A DNA stretch of 64,000 nucleotides from assembly GCF_001482305.1 (NCBI RefSeq), contig NZ_LOHP01000017.1, forward strand, positions 62,001-126,000, given 5' to 3'. The stretch's first letter is position 1. Each line of letters opens with the position of its first letter. The notes under the pieces are model-generated. The model made no database searches. It was given only the letters and a program-made list of their open reading frames with translations, and was not told the origin of the DNA. This document shows, piece by piece, positions 18,479 to 27,231 of the stretch. This stretch comes from Leucobacter sp. G161 (GTDB lineage: Bacteria > Actinomycetota > Actinomycetes > Actinomycetales > Microbacteriaceae). Both the position numbers and the translations under genes were made by a program.

Positions 18479-19606
18479 CTAGCGTCGCGCCTTGCGGTAC
18501 GACTCCAGCGAGCCGAACCCGGCCGCGATGACACCGAACAGCACACCGGCGATCGGCCAGATGATCCACGAGTCGCCCCACGCATCCCAAAGGAAGCTCC
18601 ACGCGAGGTAGCCGAGGGTCACGATCGGCCAGTAGAAGCTCGCGATCACGCCCACCACGCTGCGCTCGTCATCGCCGTCTGCGGCCCCGAAGCCTCCGGT
18701 CGCCGCCGCGCCTGTACGCTGCGTGAGCACGCCGGCGGTCTCCTCAGCCCAGTTCGCGGGGAGGAACACGAGCAGTCCGGCCGCGACGATGAGGAGTGAC
18801 ATCGCGACCGCGGCACCGCTCCAACCGCTCGGGAGGACGATCGTTGACATGACGGGGATGATGGCGAGGATCCAGAGCCCAATCGCGGCCTGCAGGCGCC
18901 CGTTGCGGCGGCGCGCGTACTGCTGGGAGAGGGCGTTGGCCCAGCTTGTGACCTCGGGTGAGACGCTGAACTGGCCGTGCTCAATCCGAGCGAAGGCCTT
19001 GAGCTGCTGCGACCGGCCGACGAGCAGCAGCACGCCGACCGCGACGCAGAAGAGCAGCGCGAGGATCCCGACGAAGCTCCCGATGCGCTGCTCGCCGCTC
19101 GGCCAGAGCGTCGTGAGCGCAACCAGCAGGGCGGGGCCGCACACGAACAGTGCGACCGCGCTGCCGAGCCTCGGGGCGGTCTGCTGGCGCAGCTGCGCGT
19201 AAGCCTTCGCCTCCGCAAGGGGAAGCGGCGGGTACGCCGGGGACGGCGGAGTTGGCAGCGGCTGCGCAGGCGGCTGCGAGTACCCGGAGGGTCGGGCGCC
19301 GGCCGCGCCTGGCGTCGCCGATCCTGGCAGCCCTGTGGCCGTCGCCGCAGGCGGCGCGACCTGGCCCGTAGCCTGATCCTGCGGGTGGATCTCGCGGGAG
19401 ATCCCGAGCACGGGGGCGAGCTCGTCGAGATTGCCGAACTCCGTGATGACTTTGCCGACTGCCTCGTTTTCAGACAGGCCGTCGGCGATGGCCGCGGCGT
19501 AGGCATCCTCCATCATGGCCTGGAGCTCCGCGCGCGCCTCGCTCATGCGCGGACTGGCCGGGTAGGCTCCGAACATGGTTTCGAGGTAAGCGATGATGAC
19601 GTTCAC
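18479..19606 (-). CDS. HAAS-domain (DUF1700-type) membrane protein
   Basis: 375-aa protein. The N-terminal 70 residues resemble the HAAS domain ([37 protein letters not shown]), which is typically encoded beside PadR regulators. A Pro/Ala/Gly-rich linker of about 50 residues follows, then about six membrane segments. The GTG start overlaps the padR TGA and follows AAGGAG, so both are one operon. HAAS domains are thought to interact with PadR proteins or couple membrane state to them; the actual function is unknown. Confidence 0.75.
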   Translation of the reverse strand: MNVIIAYLETMFGAYPASPRMSEARAELQAMMEDAYAAAIADGLSENEAVGKVITEFGNLDELAPVLGISREIHPQDQATGQVAPPAATATGLPGSATPGAAGARPSGYSQPPAQPLPTPPSPAYPPLPLAEAKAYAQLRQQTAPRLGSAVALFVCGPALLVALTTLWPSGEQRIGSFVGILALLFCVAVGVLLLVGRSQQLKAFARIEHGQFSVSPEVTSWANALSQQYARRRNGRLQAAIGLWILAIIPVMSTIVLPSGWSGAAVAMSLLIVAAGLLVFLPANWAEETAGVLTQRTGAAATGGFGAADGDDERSVVGVIASFYWPIVTLGYLAWSFLWDAWGDSWIIWPIAGVLFGVIAAGFGSLESYRKARR

Positions 19607-19935
19607 GAGGATGCTCCTTCGACAAAGCGGTCGACGACAGACTTGGTGATTTCCCACTCGGCGAGTTTCTCGGCGAGGTGGGAAAGCCCCAGGGCGGTAA
19701 TTTGGTAGTAGGTTCGCGGCTTGCCCGAGTCAGAGGCCCCGGGGAACGAGGTGACCAGCGCCGAAGTCTCGAGCCGCTTCACCGCCGAGTACAGGGTGGT
19801 CTGCTTGATGGCGTACTCGTTGCCAGCCACCGCGCTGATTTGCTGCGCGAGGTCGTAGGCGTACGAGGGGCGCCTTCGCAGCAGGGACAGCACCATGAGG
19901 TCGACGTACCCCCGTATGGCATCGGCACCGATCAC
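19603..19935 (-). CDS. PadR-family transcriptional regulator
   Basis: 110-aa winged-helix protein with the PadR N-terminus ([19 protein letters not shown]), [11 protein letters not shown], the recognition helix region [13 protein letters not shown] and the wing [13 protein letters not shown] 19935 is chosen because it yields the conserved MIGADAIRG start and is preceded by AGAGAG; a TTG six codons upstream is also open. It probably represses its own operon through the palindrome that overlaps its promoter. Confidence 0.88.
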   Translation of the reverse strand: MIGADAIRGYVDLMVLSLLRRRPSYAYDLAQQISAVAGNEYAIKQTTLYSAVKRLETSALVTSFPGASDSGKPRTYYQITALGLSHLAEKLAEWEITKSVVDRFVEGASS

Positions 19936-19992
19936 GTGATTCTCTCTTCGCAATTGAAATGTGGGTGCGCTCGCCGCAACTCACTGCGTTCA

Positions 19993-20017
19993 ACGTACTA
20001 TGTGAGGCGTAGTACGT
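19993..20017 (-). promoter_or_regulatory. PadR operator overlapping the padR promoter
   Basis: ACGTACTA and TAGTACGT form a perfect 8-bp inverted repeat with a 9-bp spacer. On the minus strand, TTGACG (20020-20015) and TACGTT (19997-19992) with a 17-bp spacer overlay this palindrome. A bound dimer would block the promoter, which fits autorepression. Confidence 0.65.
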
Positions 20018-20091
20018 CAAGCGAATCCGAGGGTGGCGTGCTGTACCGTAACAGAGAACACCGCGCCGTACCCCACCCGAAGGAGTCGCCC

Positions 20092-20967
20092 ATGACCACG
20101 ATCACATTCACCAAGGGACACGGCACAGGCAATGACTTTGTGCTCATCACTGACCCCGACGGCGCGCTCGACCTCACCCCCGACATCGTTCGATTCCTGT
20201 GTGATCGCCGTTTTGGGGTCGGAGCCGACGGGGTGATTCGGGCGGTGCGCTCGAACGCGATCGGCGAGGGAGCTGCAATTCTCGCCGAGGAGCCCGAAGC
20301 CGAGTGGTTCATGGACTACCGCAACGCCGATGGCTCTACCGCAGAAATGTGTGGCAATGGCATCCGCGTGTACGCGCACTACCTCATTTCCGAGGGCCTG
20401 GTCTCACCCGAGCGAAATGACACGCTGCCCATCGGTACCCGCGCGGGCGTCCGCGATGTGCTTGTTGGCGCCGCCGGTTACACCGTTGACCTCGGGCGGT
20501 GGCGCCTGGGCAAGGAGCGGCTCGTTGCTGCCACAGGGCTCGAGGTCGCTCGTCCTGGACTCGGGATCGAGGTCGGTAACCCGCATGTGGTGACGGTGCT
20601 TGCTGACGAGACGGAGCTCGATGGGCTGCAGCTCGAGAGCACACCGACATTTGAACCCGTGCCCGAAGACGGCGCGAACGCCGAATTCGTCGTCCCGGCG
20701 GATCCGTTCCTCAAGAACGGTGTCGCCCACATTCGGATGCGCGTATTCGAGCGCGGAGTCGGGGAGACGCAGTCGTGCGGCACAGGCGCGGCCGCTTCGG
20801 CGCTGGCCTTCCGCCACTGGGGTGGGGAACAGATGCCCAATAGCTGGAGCGTAACGGTGCCAGGCGGTCGCCTCGGGGTCCGGATGTTCGCGACAGAGGA
20901 AGGTGAGCACGTGTCTCTCTCAGGCCCAGCCGAGCTCGTCTATCGCGGCGAGATTGAGCTGCCCTAG
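20092..20967 (+). CDS. dapF: Diaminopimelate epimerase
   Basis: Converts LL- to meso-diaminopimelate for lysine and peptidoglycan. The 291-aa protein has the two catalytic cysteines in [15 protein letters not shown] and [11 protein letters not shown], plus the N-terminal [10 protein letters not shown]. The ATG at 20092 follows AAGGAG at 20080-20085; a longer open frame reaches back across the padR promoter and is not used. The gene is divergent from padR and convergent with the methyltransferase 6 bp away. Confidence 0.96.
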   Translation: MTTITFTKGHGTGNDFVLITDPDGALDLTPDIVRFLCDRRFGVGADGVIRAVRSNAIGEGAAILAEEPEAEWFMDYRNADGSTAEMCGNGIRVYAHYLISEGLVSPERNDTLPIGTRAGVRDVLVGAAGYTVDLGRWRLGKERLVAATGLEVARPGLGIEVGNPHVVTVLADETELDGLQLESTPTFEPVPEDGANAEFVVPADPFLKNGVAHIRMRVFERGVGETQSCGTGAAASALAFRHWGGEQMPNSWSVTVPGGRLGVRMFATEEGEHVSLSGPAELVYRGEIELP

Positions 20968-20973
20968 CTCGGG

Positions 20974-21603
20974 TTAGTCCCGTCGGGCTGCGCGGATCAC
21001 GTGGAAGCCCTTCTTTCGTGCGGCGCGGTCAACAGTGAGATCGGGAAATGTGTCGCCGATCCACCGCTGCAGCGAGTCGGCCCCGAGATGCTTCGCGACC
21101 ACGAGGTATGCGCTCGCGCCGGGAGCGAGCCGGGGCAGCCAAGTCTCGAGGATGCCGTGGAGAACCTCCTTGCCGACACGGATCGGTGGGTTCGAACGAA
21201 TCTCGGCGAACACAATGTCAGTCGGTACGTCCTCGGGTGCGGCAACCCGCACGTTCGTGAGGGCGAGCCGCTCGGCGTTGCGCACGGTGAGTTCGCGCGA
21301 GCGCTCGTTCACGTCGATCGCCCAGACCTCGCGGCCCGGGTGCGCGAGCGCTGCATCGAGCGCGATCGGGCCCCAACCCGAGCCGATGTCGAGGATCGGG
21401 CCAGCGCCGGTGTCTTCCGCTGATGACAGCTGGGAGAGGTCGCCCAGCGCGTCGAGCAGGATGGCGGTGCCCTGGTCGAGGTGCTCAGGGCTGAAGACGC
21501 CGCCAGCGGTGAGTACGCTGTGGCTGCCTCCGGCGAGTGTGACTGCGATCTCGCGTGGGGTGAAGTCGCCCGCGGGGGACTCGGAAAAGTAGTGCTGGTT
21601 CAC
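20974..21603 (-). CDS. Class I SAM-dependent methyltransferase (RsmC/MTS type)
   Basis: 209-aa methyltransferase with the small-domain MTS fold: motif I LDIGSGWGPIAL, acidic motif II WAIDVNERS and the N-P-P motif IRSNPPIRVG, typical of enzymes that methylate the exocyclic amine of G or A. RsmC-like 16S rRNA methylation is the closest assignment, but the substrate is unproven. The GTG start (MNQHYFSESPAG) gives the family N-terminus and follows a GATACT box and GGAG; the open frame continues to 21684. Confidence 0.8.
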   Translation of the reverse strand: MNQHYFSESPAGDFTPREIAVTLAGGSHSVLTAGGVFSPEHLDQGTAILLDALGDLSQLSSAEDTGAGPILDIGSGWGPIALDAALAHPGREVWAIDVNERSRELTVRNAERLALTNVRVAAPEDVPTDIVFAEIRSNPPIRVGKEVLHGILETWLPRLAPGASAYLVVAKHLGADSLQRWIGDTFPDLTVDRAARKKGFHVIRAARRD

Positions 21604-21679
21604 GTGCTCCAGTATCTCAGGGAGGAACGTATCGGGCGTGCCCGAAGCGAACATCCGTGTGCGAAGCGTCCCAGGCCCG

Positions 21680-21685
21680 TACACT
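21680..21685 (+). promoter_or_regulatory. -10 element of hflX
   Basis: TACACT lies 10 nt before ATG 21696, with AGGAAG in between, giving a leader of only a few nucleotides. Confidence 0.45.
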
Positions 21686-21695
21686 TAGGAAGCAC

Positions 21696-23306
21696 ATGAG
21701 TGATTTCATTGAAGACCAGACTGATGAGACCGTGACCGGCGACGCCGCCGTCTCGAAAACACCCGCGCCTGATACCGCCACGGAATCCGCGGACACAACT
21801 AATGACCCGCTTGAGCGGGTGCTTCGCCGCGCCTCCGGCGTAGGCGCTTCCGTCATCCGTGACCTCTCTGAGGCACAAGCACTCGGCAGCTCGACGCACG
21901 ACGAGCTCGACGCTGACGATCACGGGATCCAAATGGATCGCGAGGATCGTGCGTCACTGACTCGCGTCGCCGGCCTCTCTACCGAGCTGGAAGACGTTAC
22001 CGACGTTGAGTACCGTCAGCTGCGCCTCGAAAACGTCGTGCTGATCGGCATCTACTCGTCGTCGCGTACGCAATCCGCGCAGGACGCGCTCGAAGAAGCG
22101 GAGAACTCGCTGCGCGAGCTCGCGGCCCTCGCTGAGACCGCGGGGGCGACTGTGCTCGACGGTGTGCTCCAGCGCCGCGCAAACCCGGACCCTGCCACCT
22201 ACCTCGGCAAGGGCAAGGCGCAGGAGCTCGCCGAGCTCGTGCAGGCGCTCGGCGCGGACACGGTGATCGCTGATGACGAGCTCGGGCCCAGCCAGCGGCG
22301 TGTGCTCGAGGACGTCGTGAACGCGAAGGTCATCGACCGCACCACCGTGATCCTTGACATTTTCAGCCAGCACGCGAAGAGCCGTGAGGGCAAGGCGCAG
22401 GTTGAGCTCGCGCAGCTCGAATACCTGCTGCCCAGGCTCCGCGGCTGGGGCGAGTCGATGTCGCGTCAGGCGGGTGGCCAGGTGGGCGCTGCCGGCGCGG
22501 GCATGGGCTCGCGCGGCCCCGGTGAGACGAAGATCGAGCTCGACCGCCGGCGCATCAATACCCGGATGGCCAGGCTGCGCAAGCAGATCGCTGAGTTCGC
22601 TCCCGCCCGCGAAGCGAAGCGTGCGAACCGCAAGCGTGGCGAGGTGCCGTCGGTTGCGATCGCCGGCTACACGAACGCTGGCAAGTCGAGCCTGCTCAAC
22701 CGGCTCACCGGCACGCAGGAGCTCGTCCAGAACCAGCTGTTCGCGACGCTTGACACCGCGGTGCGGCACGCGGAGACCACCGACGGGCGCACGTTCACGT
22801 ACGTCGACACCGTCGGCTTCGTTCGCAACCTCCCGCACCAGCTGGTCGAGGCCTTCCGCTCGACCTTCGAAGAGGTGGGCGACGCAGATGTGATTCTCCA
22901 CGTCGTCGACGGCTCGCACCCGGACCCGGAGGCGCAGCTCGCGACCGTGCGCGAGGTCATCGCAGAGGTTGACGCGCAGGCGATCCCCGAGGTCGTGGTG
23001 TTCAACAAGGCCGACCTCATCGACGATTCGCGGCGGATGCTGCTCCACGGGCTCGCGCCCGACGGGGTCTTCGTGTCAGCGCGCACGGGAGAGGGCATCG
23101 AGGAGCTCAAGGCTCGGATCGACGCCGCCCTCCCGACGCCCGACCGCGAGGTCACCGTTGTGGTGCCGTACGACAGGGGAGACCTCGTCGCCGAGCTACA
23201 CGAGCGCAATCGCATTCTTGAGTTGGACTATGTCGAGGAGGGCACGCGCGTGCGCGCGCTCGTCACCCCCGAGATGTTCTCGAAACTCGACGACTTCCTC
23301 GTCTAG
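21696..23306 (+). CDS. hflX: GTPase HflX
   Basis: Ribosome-associated GTPase that splits stalled ribosomes. The 536-aa protein has an acidic N-terminal extension of about 100 residues, the HflX domain with NPDPATYLGKGKAQEL, a glycine-rich GRGxxG-type segment (GMGSRGPGETKIELDRRRI), G1 GYTNAGKS at residues 324-331, G3 DTVGF and NKAD. The ATG at 21696 has AGGAAG upstream. It is divergent from the methyltransferase gene. Confidence 0.94.
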   Translation: MSDFIEDQTDETVTGDAAVSKTPAPDTATESADTTNDPLERVLRRASGVGASVIRDLSEAQALGSSTHDELDADDHGIQMDREDRASLTRVAGLSTELEDVTDVEYRQLRLENVVLIGIYSSSRTQSAQDALEEAENSLRELAALAETAGATVLDGVLQRRANPDPATYLGKGKAQELAELVQALGADTVIADDELGPSQRRVLEDVVNAKVIDRTTVILDIFSQHAKSREGKAQVELAQLEYLLPRLRGWGESMSRQAGGQVGAAGAGMGSRGPGETKIELDRRRINTRMARLRKQIAEFAPAREAKRANRKRGEVPSVAIAGYTNAGKSSLLNRLTGTQELVQNQLFATLDTAVRHAETTDGRTFTYVDTVGFVRNLPHQLVEAFRSTFEEVGDADVILHVVDGSHPDPEAQLATVREVIAEVDAQAIPEVVVFNKADLIDDSRRMLLHGLAPDGVFVSARTGEGIEELKARIDAALPTPDREVTVVVPYDRGDLVAELHERNRILELDYVEEGTRVRALVTPEMFSKLDDFLV

Positions 23307-23388
23307 CGCGCACGGGGCAGGGCACCTCAGTGGTGGCTCGGCCCCGGGCTGCGCCCTGCCCCACCGCATCGCGCCCTGCCCCACCCCG

Positions 23389-23439
23389 CTGCACCTCACT
23401 GCGCCCGCGCTGCACCTCACTGCGCCCGCGCTGCACCCC
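23389..23439. repeat. 21-bp tandem repeat
   Basis: Exact copies at 23389-23409 and 23410-23430 (unit begins CTGCACCTCACTGCG), with a partial third copy to 23439. It is flanked by related GCGCCCTGCCCCAC units. Confidence 0.8.
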
Positions 23440-23501
23440 ACCGCGCCCTGCCCCACCCCGCCGCACCGCATCGCGCCCGTTCCTCTGTGATCGACGAACC
23501 G

Positions 23502-23529
23502 TATGCCCGTTCCCGAGGGTTCGGGCATA
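23502..23529 (+). promoter_or_regulatory. Inverted repeat upstream of metE
   Basis: TATGCCCG and CGGGCATA form a perfect 8-bp stem with a 12-nt loop, about 175 bp before metE. It may be an operator or leader hairpin. The regulator is unknown. Confidence 0.4.
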
Positions 23530-23704
23530 TCTTCGGGTAATCGCAGGCGCACGGTCGCGGTCTAGAGGTGTAACACTTCGTCGCACGCGGTAACAGGGCG
23601 AAACTCAGGCACGCGAGCCCCCGCCTTCCAGGTACTTTTGCTGCACACGGGCACTCTGAACGGCCCGTCTCACGCAACGCACTGCACCTGACGGAGGGCC
23701 CACC

Positions 23705-26029
23705 ATGACCGCTGCACCACTTCCCAACGCCACGATCCTCGGCTACCCGCGGATCGGCCGCCGCCGCGAGCTCAAGCGCGCGGTCGAGTCGTTCTGGGCG
23801 GGGCGCATCACCGAGACCGAGCTCACCGAGACCGCGAGCCAGCTGCGCGCCGCCACCCGCGCACGCCTCGTCGAGCTCGGCCTGCCAGCGGCGGGTGGCG
23901 CGGTTCCCGAGAGCTTCAGCTTCTACGACCAGGTGCTCGACGCGACGCTCGCGCTCGGCGCGATCCCTGAGCGCTTCGACGCGAGCGGCTCAGACCTCGA
24001 TACGTACTTCACGCTCGCCCGCGGTAACGCTGAGCATCAGCCGCTCGAGATGACCAAGTGGTTCGACACGAACTACCACTACAGCGTGCCTGAGATCGAC
24101 GAGCGCACTCCGTTCGCCGCGAACCCAGCGCAGCTCGTCACCCAGGTCGCGGAGGCCGCAGCGCAGGGGATCGAATCCCGCCCCGTGCTCGTCGGCCCCG
24201 TCACCTACCTGCTGCTCGCGAAGGCGGCAGACGGCGCGCCTGCGGGCTTCGACCCCATCGACCGACTTGACGAGGTCACCGCGGTCTACGCTGAGCTGCT
24301 CGAGGCGCTCGCCGCAGCCGGCGCCACCTGGGTGCAGCTTGACGAGCCCGCGCTCGTGTCCGACTCGCTCCGCACCTCACGCGACGAAACGCTCGCCCTC
24401 GTTGAGCGCGCATACGGCGTGCTCGGATCCGCCGCGGCCGGGACCGCCCGCCCGCGGATCCTGCTCACCGCCCCATACGGCGACGCGTCCCGCGCGCTCG
24501 TGCGGCTCGGCGCGCTCCCGGTGGAAGCCGTGCAGACGGACCTTGTGCGCGGCACGCTCCCCGCGGCTGCCCTTGCCGACGGCTCCCTCGCGCAGGCCTT
24601 CGCCGGCACCCAGCTCGTCGCGGGCGTCATCGACGGCCGCAACATTTGGCGCACCGACCTCCGGGCGGCATTCGCGACGCTTCGTGCGCTCGCCGAGGCG
24701 GGCATCGATGTCGCTGTCGGCACCTCGAACAGCCTGCAGCACGTGCCGCACGACGTTGCCGACGAGCAGCAGCTCGACGCGCTGCTGAAGTCGTGGCTGG
24801 CGTTTGCCGACCAGAAGGTCGAACAGGTCGCACTGCTTGCCCGCGGCCTCAGCGAAGGCGCCGCCGCGATCGAGGCCGAGCTCGCCGAGGTGGACCGGGT
24901 GCTCGCAGACCGCGACGAAGCTCCCGGCGTCCACGTCCCCGCGATCCGCGACAGGGCTACGGCCGCGGGCGAGGCCGACCGCAACCGAGCTGCCGAAGCA
25001 GATCGCCGCAGCGCGCAGCGTGGCCTGAACATCCCGCAGTTGGCAACGACGACGATCGGCTCGTTCCCGCAGACCGGCGAGATCCGGAAGGCGCGCTCGG
25101 CCTTCGTGAAGGGCGAAATTGATGAGGCAGCGTACGAAGGCTTCCTGCGCGAGGAGATCGAGCGGGTGATCCGCCTGCAGGAGGAGATCGGGCTCGACGT
25201 GCTCGTACACGGCGAGGCCGAGCGCAACGACATGGTGCAGTACTTCGCCGAGCTGCTCGACGGCTTCGCGGTCACCGAGCACGGCTGGGTGCAGTCGTAC
25301 GGGAGCCGGGCGACGAGGCCGTCGATCCTCTGGGGCGATGTCTCGCGCCCCGCGCCGATGACGGTGCGCTGGTCGGCGTTCGCCCAGTCCCTCACCGACC
25401 GGCCCGTGAAGGGCATGCTCACGGGCCCGGTCACGATCCTCGCCTGGTCGTTCGTGCGCGACGACCAGCCGCTGGGCGAGACCGCCTCGCAGGTGGCGCT
25501 CGCGCTCCGCGACGAGATCGCTGACCTCGTTGACGCGGGCATCACGATCGTGCAGGTCGACGAGCCGGCGCTGCGTGAGCTGCTGCCGCTCGACCGCGAG
25601 CGCCAGGCGGAGTACCTCGATTGGTCGGTCGGATCGTTCCGACTCGCGACCGGTGGGGCCGCGCCCGAGGTGCAGATCCACACGCACCTCTGTTATTCGG
25701 AGTTCGGCGAGATCATCGACGCGGTCGACGGGCTCGACGCCGACGTGACGTCGATCGAGGCAGCGCGCAGCCGCATGGACGTCGTGGCGCCCCTCGGCGA
25801 TCACGGCTACTCGCGCGGCATCGGCCCGGGCGTCTACGACATTCACTCGCCCCGCGTGCCGGGCGTCGACGAGCAGACGGAGCTCATCCGCATCGCCGCC
25901 GCGCGCATTCCCGGCGAGCAGCTCTGGGTGAACCCCGACTGCGGGCTGAAGACGCGCGGCTACGACGAGACTGTCGCGAGCCTCACGAACCTTGTGCTGG
26001 CCGCGAAGGCCGTTCGCGCGGGCGCATAG
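23705..26029 (+). CDS. metE: Cobalamin-independent methionine synthase
   Basis: Transfers methyl from 5-methyl-THF-polyglutamate to homocysteine. The 774-aa protein has both barrels: an N-terminal GYPRIGRRRELKRAVE half and a C-terminal catalytic half with TTTIGSFPQT, HGEAERNDMVQYFAE, the zinc ligands His/Cys in IHTHLCYSEF and Cys in NPDCGLKTR. The ATG follows GACGGAGG. The GTG of the next gene overlaps its stop, starting a three-gene methionine operon that ends with metF. Confidence 0.97.
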   Translation: MTAAPLPNATILGYPRIGRRRELKRAVESFWAGRITETELTETASQLRAATRARLVELGLPAAGGAVPESFSFYDQVLDATLALGAIPERFDASGSDLDTYFTLARGNAEHQPLEMTKWFDTNYHYSVPEIDERTPFAANPAQLVTQVAEAAAQGIESRPVLVGPVTYLLLAKAADGAPAGFDPIDRLDEVTAVYAELLEALAAAGATWVQLDEPALVSDSLRTSRDETLALVERAYGVLGSAAAGTARPRILLTAPYGDASRALVRLGALPVEAVQTDLVRGTLPAAALADGSLAQAFAGTQLVAGVIDGRNIWRTDLRAAFATLRALAEAGIDVAVGTSNSLQHVPHDVADEQQLDALLKSWLAFADQKVEQVALLARGLSEGAAAIEAELAEVDRVLADRDEAPGVHVPAIRDRATAAGEADRNRAAEADRRSAQRGLNIPQLATTTIGSFPQTGEIRKARSAFVKGEIDEAAYEGFLREEIERVIRLQEEIGLDVLVHGEAERNDMVQYFAELLDGFAVTEHGWVQSYGSRATRPSILWGDVSRPAPMTVRWSAFAQSLTDRPVKGMLTGPVTILAWSFVRDDQPLGETASQVALALRDEIADLVDAGITIVQVDEPALRELLPLDRERQAEYLDWSVGSFRLATGGAAPEVQIHTHLCYSEFGEIIDAVDGLDADVTSIEAARSRMDVVAPLGDHGYSRGIGPGVYDIHSPRVPGVDEQTELIRIAAARIPGEQLWVNPDCGLKTRGYDETVASLTNLVLAAKAVRAGA

Positions 26030-27231
26030 TGTCCGCCGATGCAGTGGGGAGTGGCACCGCGGGGAACGGCCTCGCTGGGAGCGGCGTCGCAGGGAGCGGC
26101 CTCGCCTGGCCGGTGGGCGAGCTGCCCACCGAGCAGGTCGGGTCGCTCCCGCGGCCGGGGCGGCTGCAGCGTGCGGTGCTCGACGCGGAGATCGGCGCGA
26201 TCTCCGAGGAGGAGCTCGCGAGCGAGCAGGATCTCGCGGTGCGCGCGACGCTCGACCGCCTCGCGGAGACCGGCTCGCCGATCGTGAGTGACGGCGAGCA
26301 GCGCAGGCAGAGCTTCGCGAGCTACCCGCTCGCGGGCGGAGACGTGACGGCGGGGCCCGTGTTCGCGGTGTTCGCCGACGGGCACCACCGGGTCGTGCCC
26401 CGGCTTGCCACGGCACCGTTTCGGTTCAGCTCGTGGGCGGCGTCCGACGTGACGCTCGCCCGAGCCCACACGACCCTGCCGCTCAAGCAGGCCGTGATCT
26501 CGCCGTCGATGCTGTCGCTCACCGTGCCAGCGGAGGGGCTCGGCGGGTACACGCGCTCGGAGTTCCTCGAAGACGTGGTCGCGGGCTGCGTCGAGGACAT
26601 TAGGAGGTCGTTCGCTGCCGGCGCGAGCCGCGTCTCGATCGACTTCACCGAGGGGCGGCTTGCGCTGCGGCGCGACGTGCCGGCACCCTGGGCGGGCCCG
26701 CGCGCGCTCGGCGGGTTCATCGACCTCATCAACCGGGTACTCGGCGAGCTCACTGACTCCGAGCGCCAGGCCGTCGGCGTGCACACGTGTCCGGGCAATG
26801 ACAATGATTCCGCGCACAGCGCCGACGTCGATTACGCGGAGCTGTTGCCCGAACTGTTCCAGATTGAGGCGGGGTACTTCCTCGTGCAGGCGGCGGGGGA
26901 GCCCGACCAGGATCGGGTCGCCCGGCTCATCGGTCGGGAGATCGCTGCGCTGCGCGCGGCGGGCCGGGAAGCTCCGCGCGTGCTACTCGGCGTGACCAAC
27001 CCGACGAACCCGAAGCTTGAGACCGCTGAACAGGTGCGCGACCAGCTCGTGCGCGCGGCACGGTTCGTGCCGCCGGAGCTGCTCGGATCCACCGATGACT
27101 GCGGCTTCTCGCCCTACCTCATTGACGAGAAACCCAGGCACGGCTCCCCAGACCACGCGCGCGATGTCGCCTTCGCGAAGATCGCGGCCCGCGTGCGCGG
27201 GACCCAGCTCGCGTCGGAGGTGCTCGCGTGA
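26029..27231 (+). CDS. Short MetE-like methyltransferase (catalytic barrel only)
   Basis: 400-aa protein homologous to the C-terminal catalytic barrel of MetE. Zinc-ligand candidates are His/Cys in GVHTCPGND and Cys in TDDCGFSPY, with SDGEQRRQSF and VGSLPRP matching the substrate loops. It lacks the N-terminal barrel. Stand-alone core MetE proteins include B. subtilis YxjG/YxjH-type enzymes and others that take methyl from donors other than polyglutamyl-methyl-THF. The GTG overlaps the metE stop and its own stop overlaps the metF start, so all three are coupled. A Gly/Ser/Ala repeat forms residues 7-26. The methyl donor is unknown. Confidence 0.8.
   Translation: MSADAVGSGTAGNGLAGSGVAGSGLAWPVGELPTEQVGSLPRPGRLQRAVLDAEIGAISEEELASEQDLAVRATLDRLAETGSPIVSDGEQRRQSFASYPLAGGDVTAGPVFAVFADGHHRVVPRLATAPFRFSSWAASDVTLARAHTTLPLKQAVISPSMLSLTVPAEGLGGYTRSEFLEDVVAGCVEDIRRSFAAGASRVSIDFTEGRLALRRDVPAPWAGPRALGGFIDLINRVLGELTDSERQAVGVHTCPGNDNDSAHSADVDYAELLPELFQIEAGYFLVQAAGEPDQDRVARLIGREIAALRAAGREAPRVLLGVTNPTNPKLETAEQVRDQLVRAARFVPPELLGSTDDCGFSPYLIDEKPRHGSPDHARDVAFAKIAARVRGTQLASEVLA
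26047..26106 (+). repeat. Intragenic 15-bp tandem repeat (4 copies)
   Basis: Four consecutive 15-bp units (26047, 26062, 26077 and 26092) encode Gly-[Ser/Asn]-Gly-x-Ala at the N-terminus of the MetE-like protein. The last two are nearly identical (GGGAGCGGC core), so copy-number change would stay in frame. Confidence 0.8.

Larger units (their letters stand above)
23307..23704. other. 398-bp non-coding region between hflX and metE
   Basis: No convincing gene. The first half is a C-rich low-complexity tract built from GCGCCCTGCCCCACC-like units. The second half carries a hairpin (23502-23529) and should hold the metE promoter. I searched by eye for a cobalamin or SAM riboswitch core and found none I could support. 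Confidence 0.6.

Noticed and set aside
23481-23704. Cobalamin or SAM riboswitch before metE
   Set aside because: Expected in some actinobacteria, but I could not find the conserved core motifs; only a simple hairpin is visible. A covariance-model search would settle it.
24377-26416. A 679-codon open frame on the minus strand opposite metE
   Set aside because: It is antisense to a clear metE and part of the MetE-like gene; it is Arg/His/Ala-rich with no domain. High GC creates such frames by codon complementarity.
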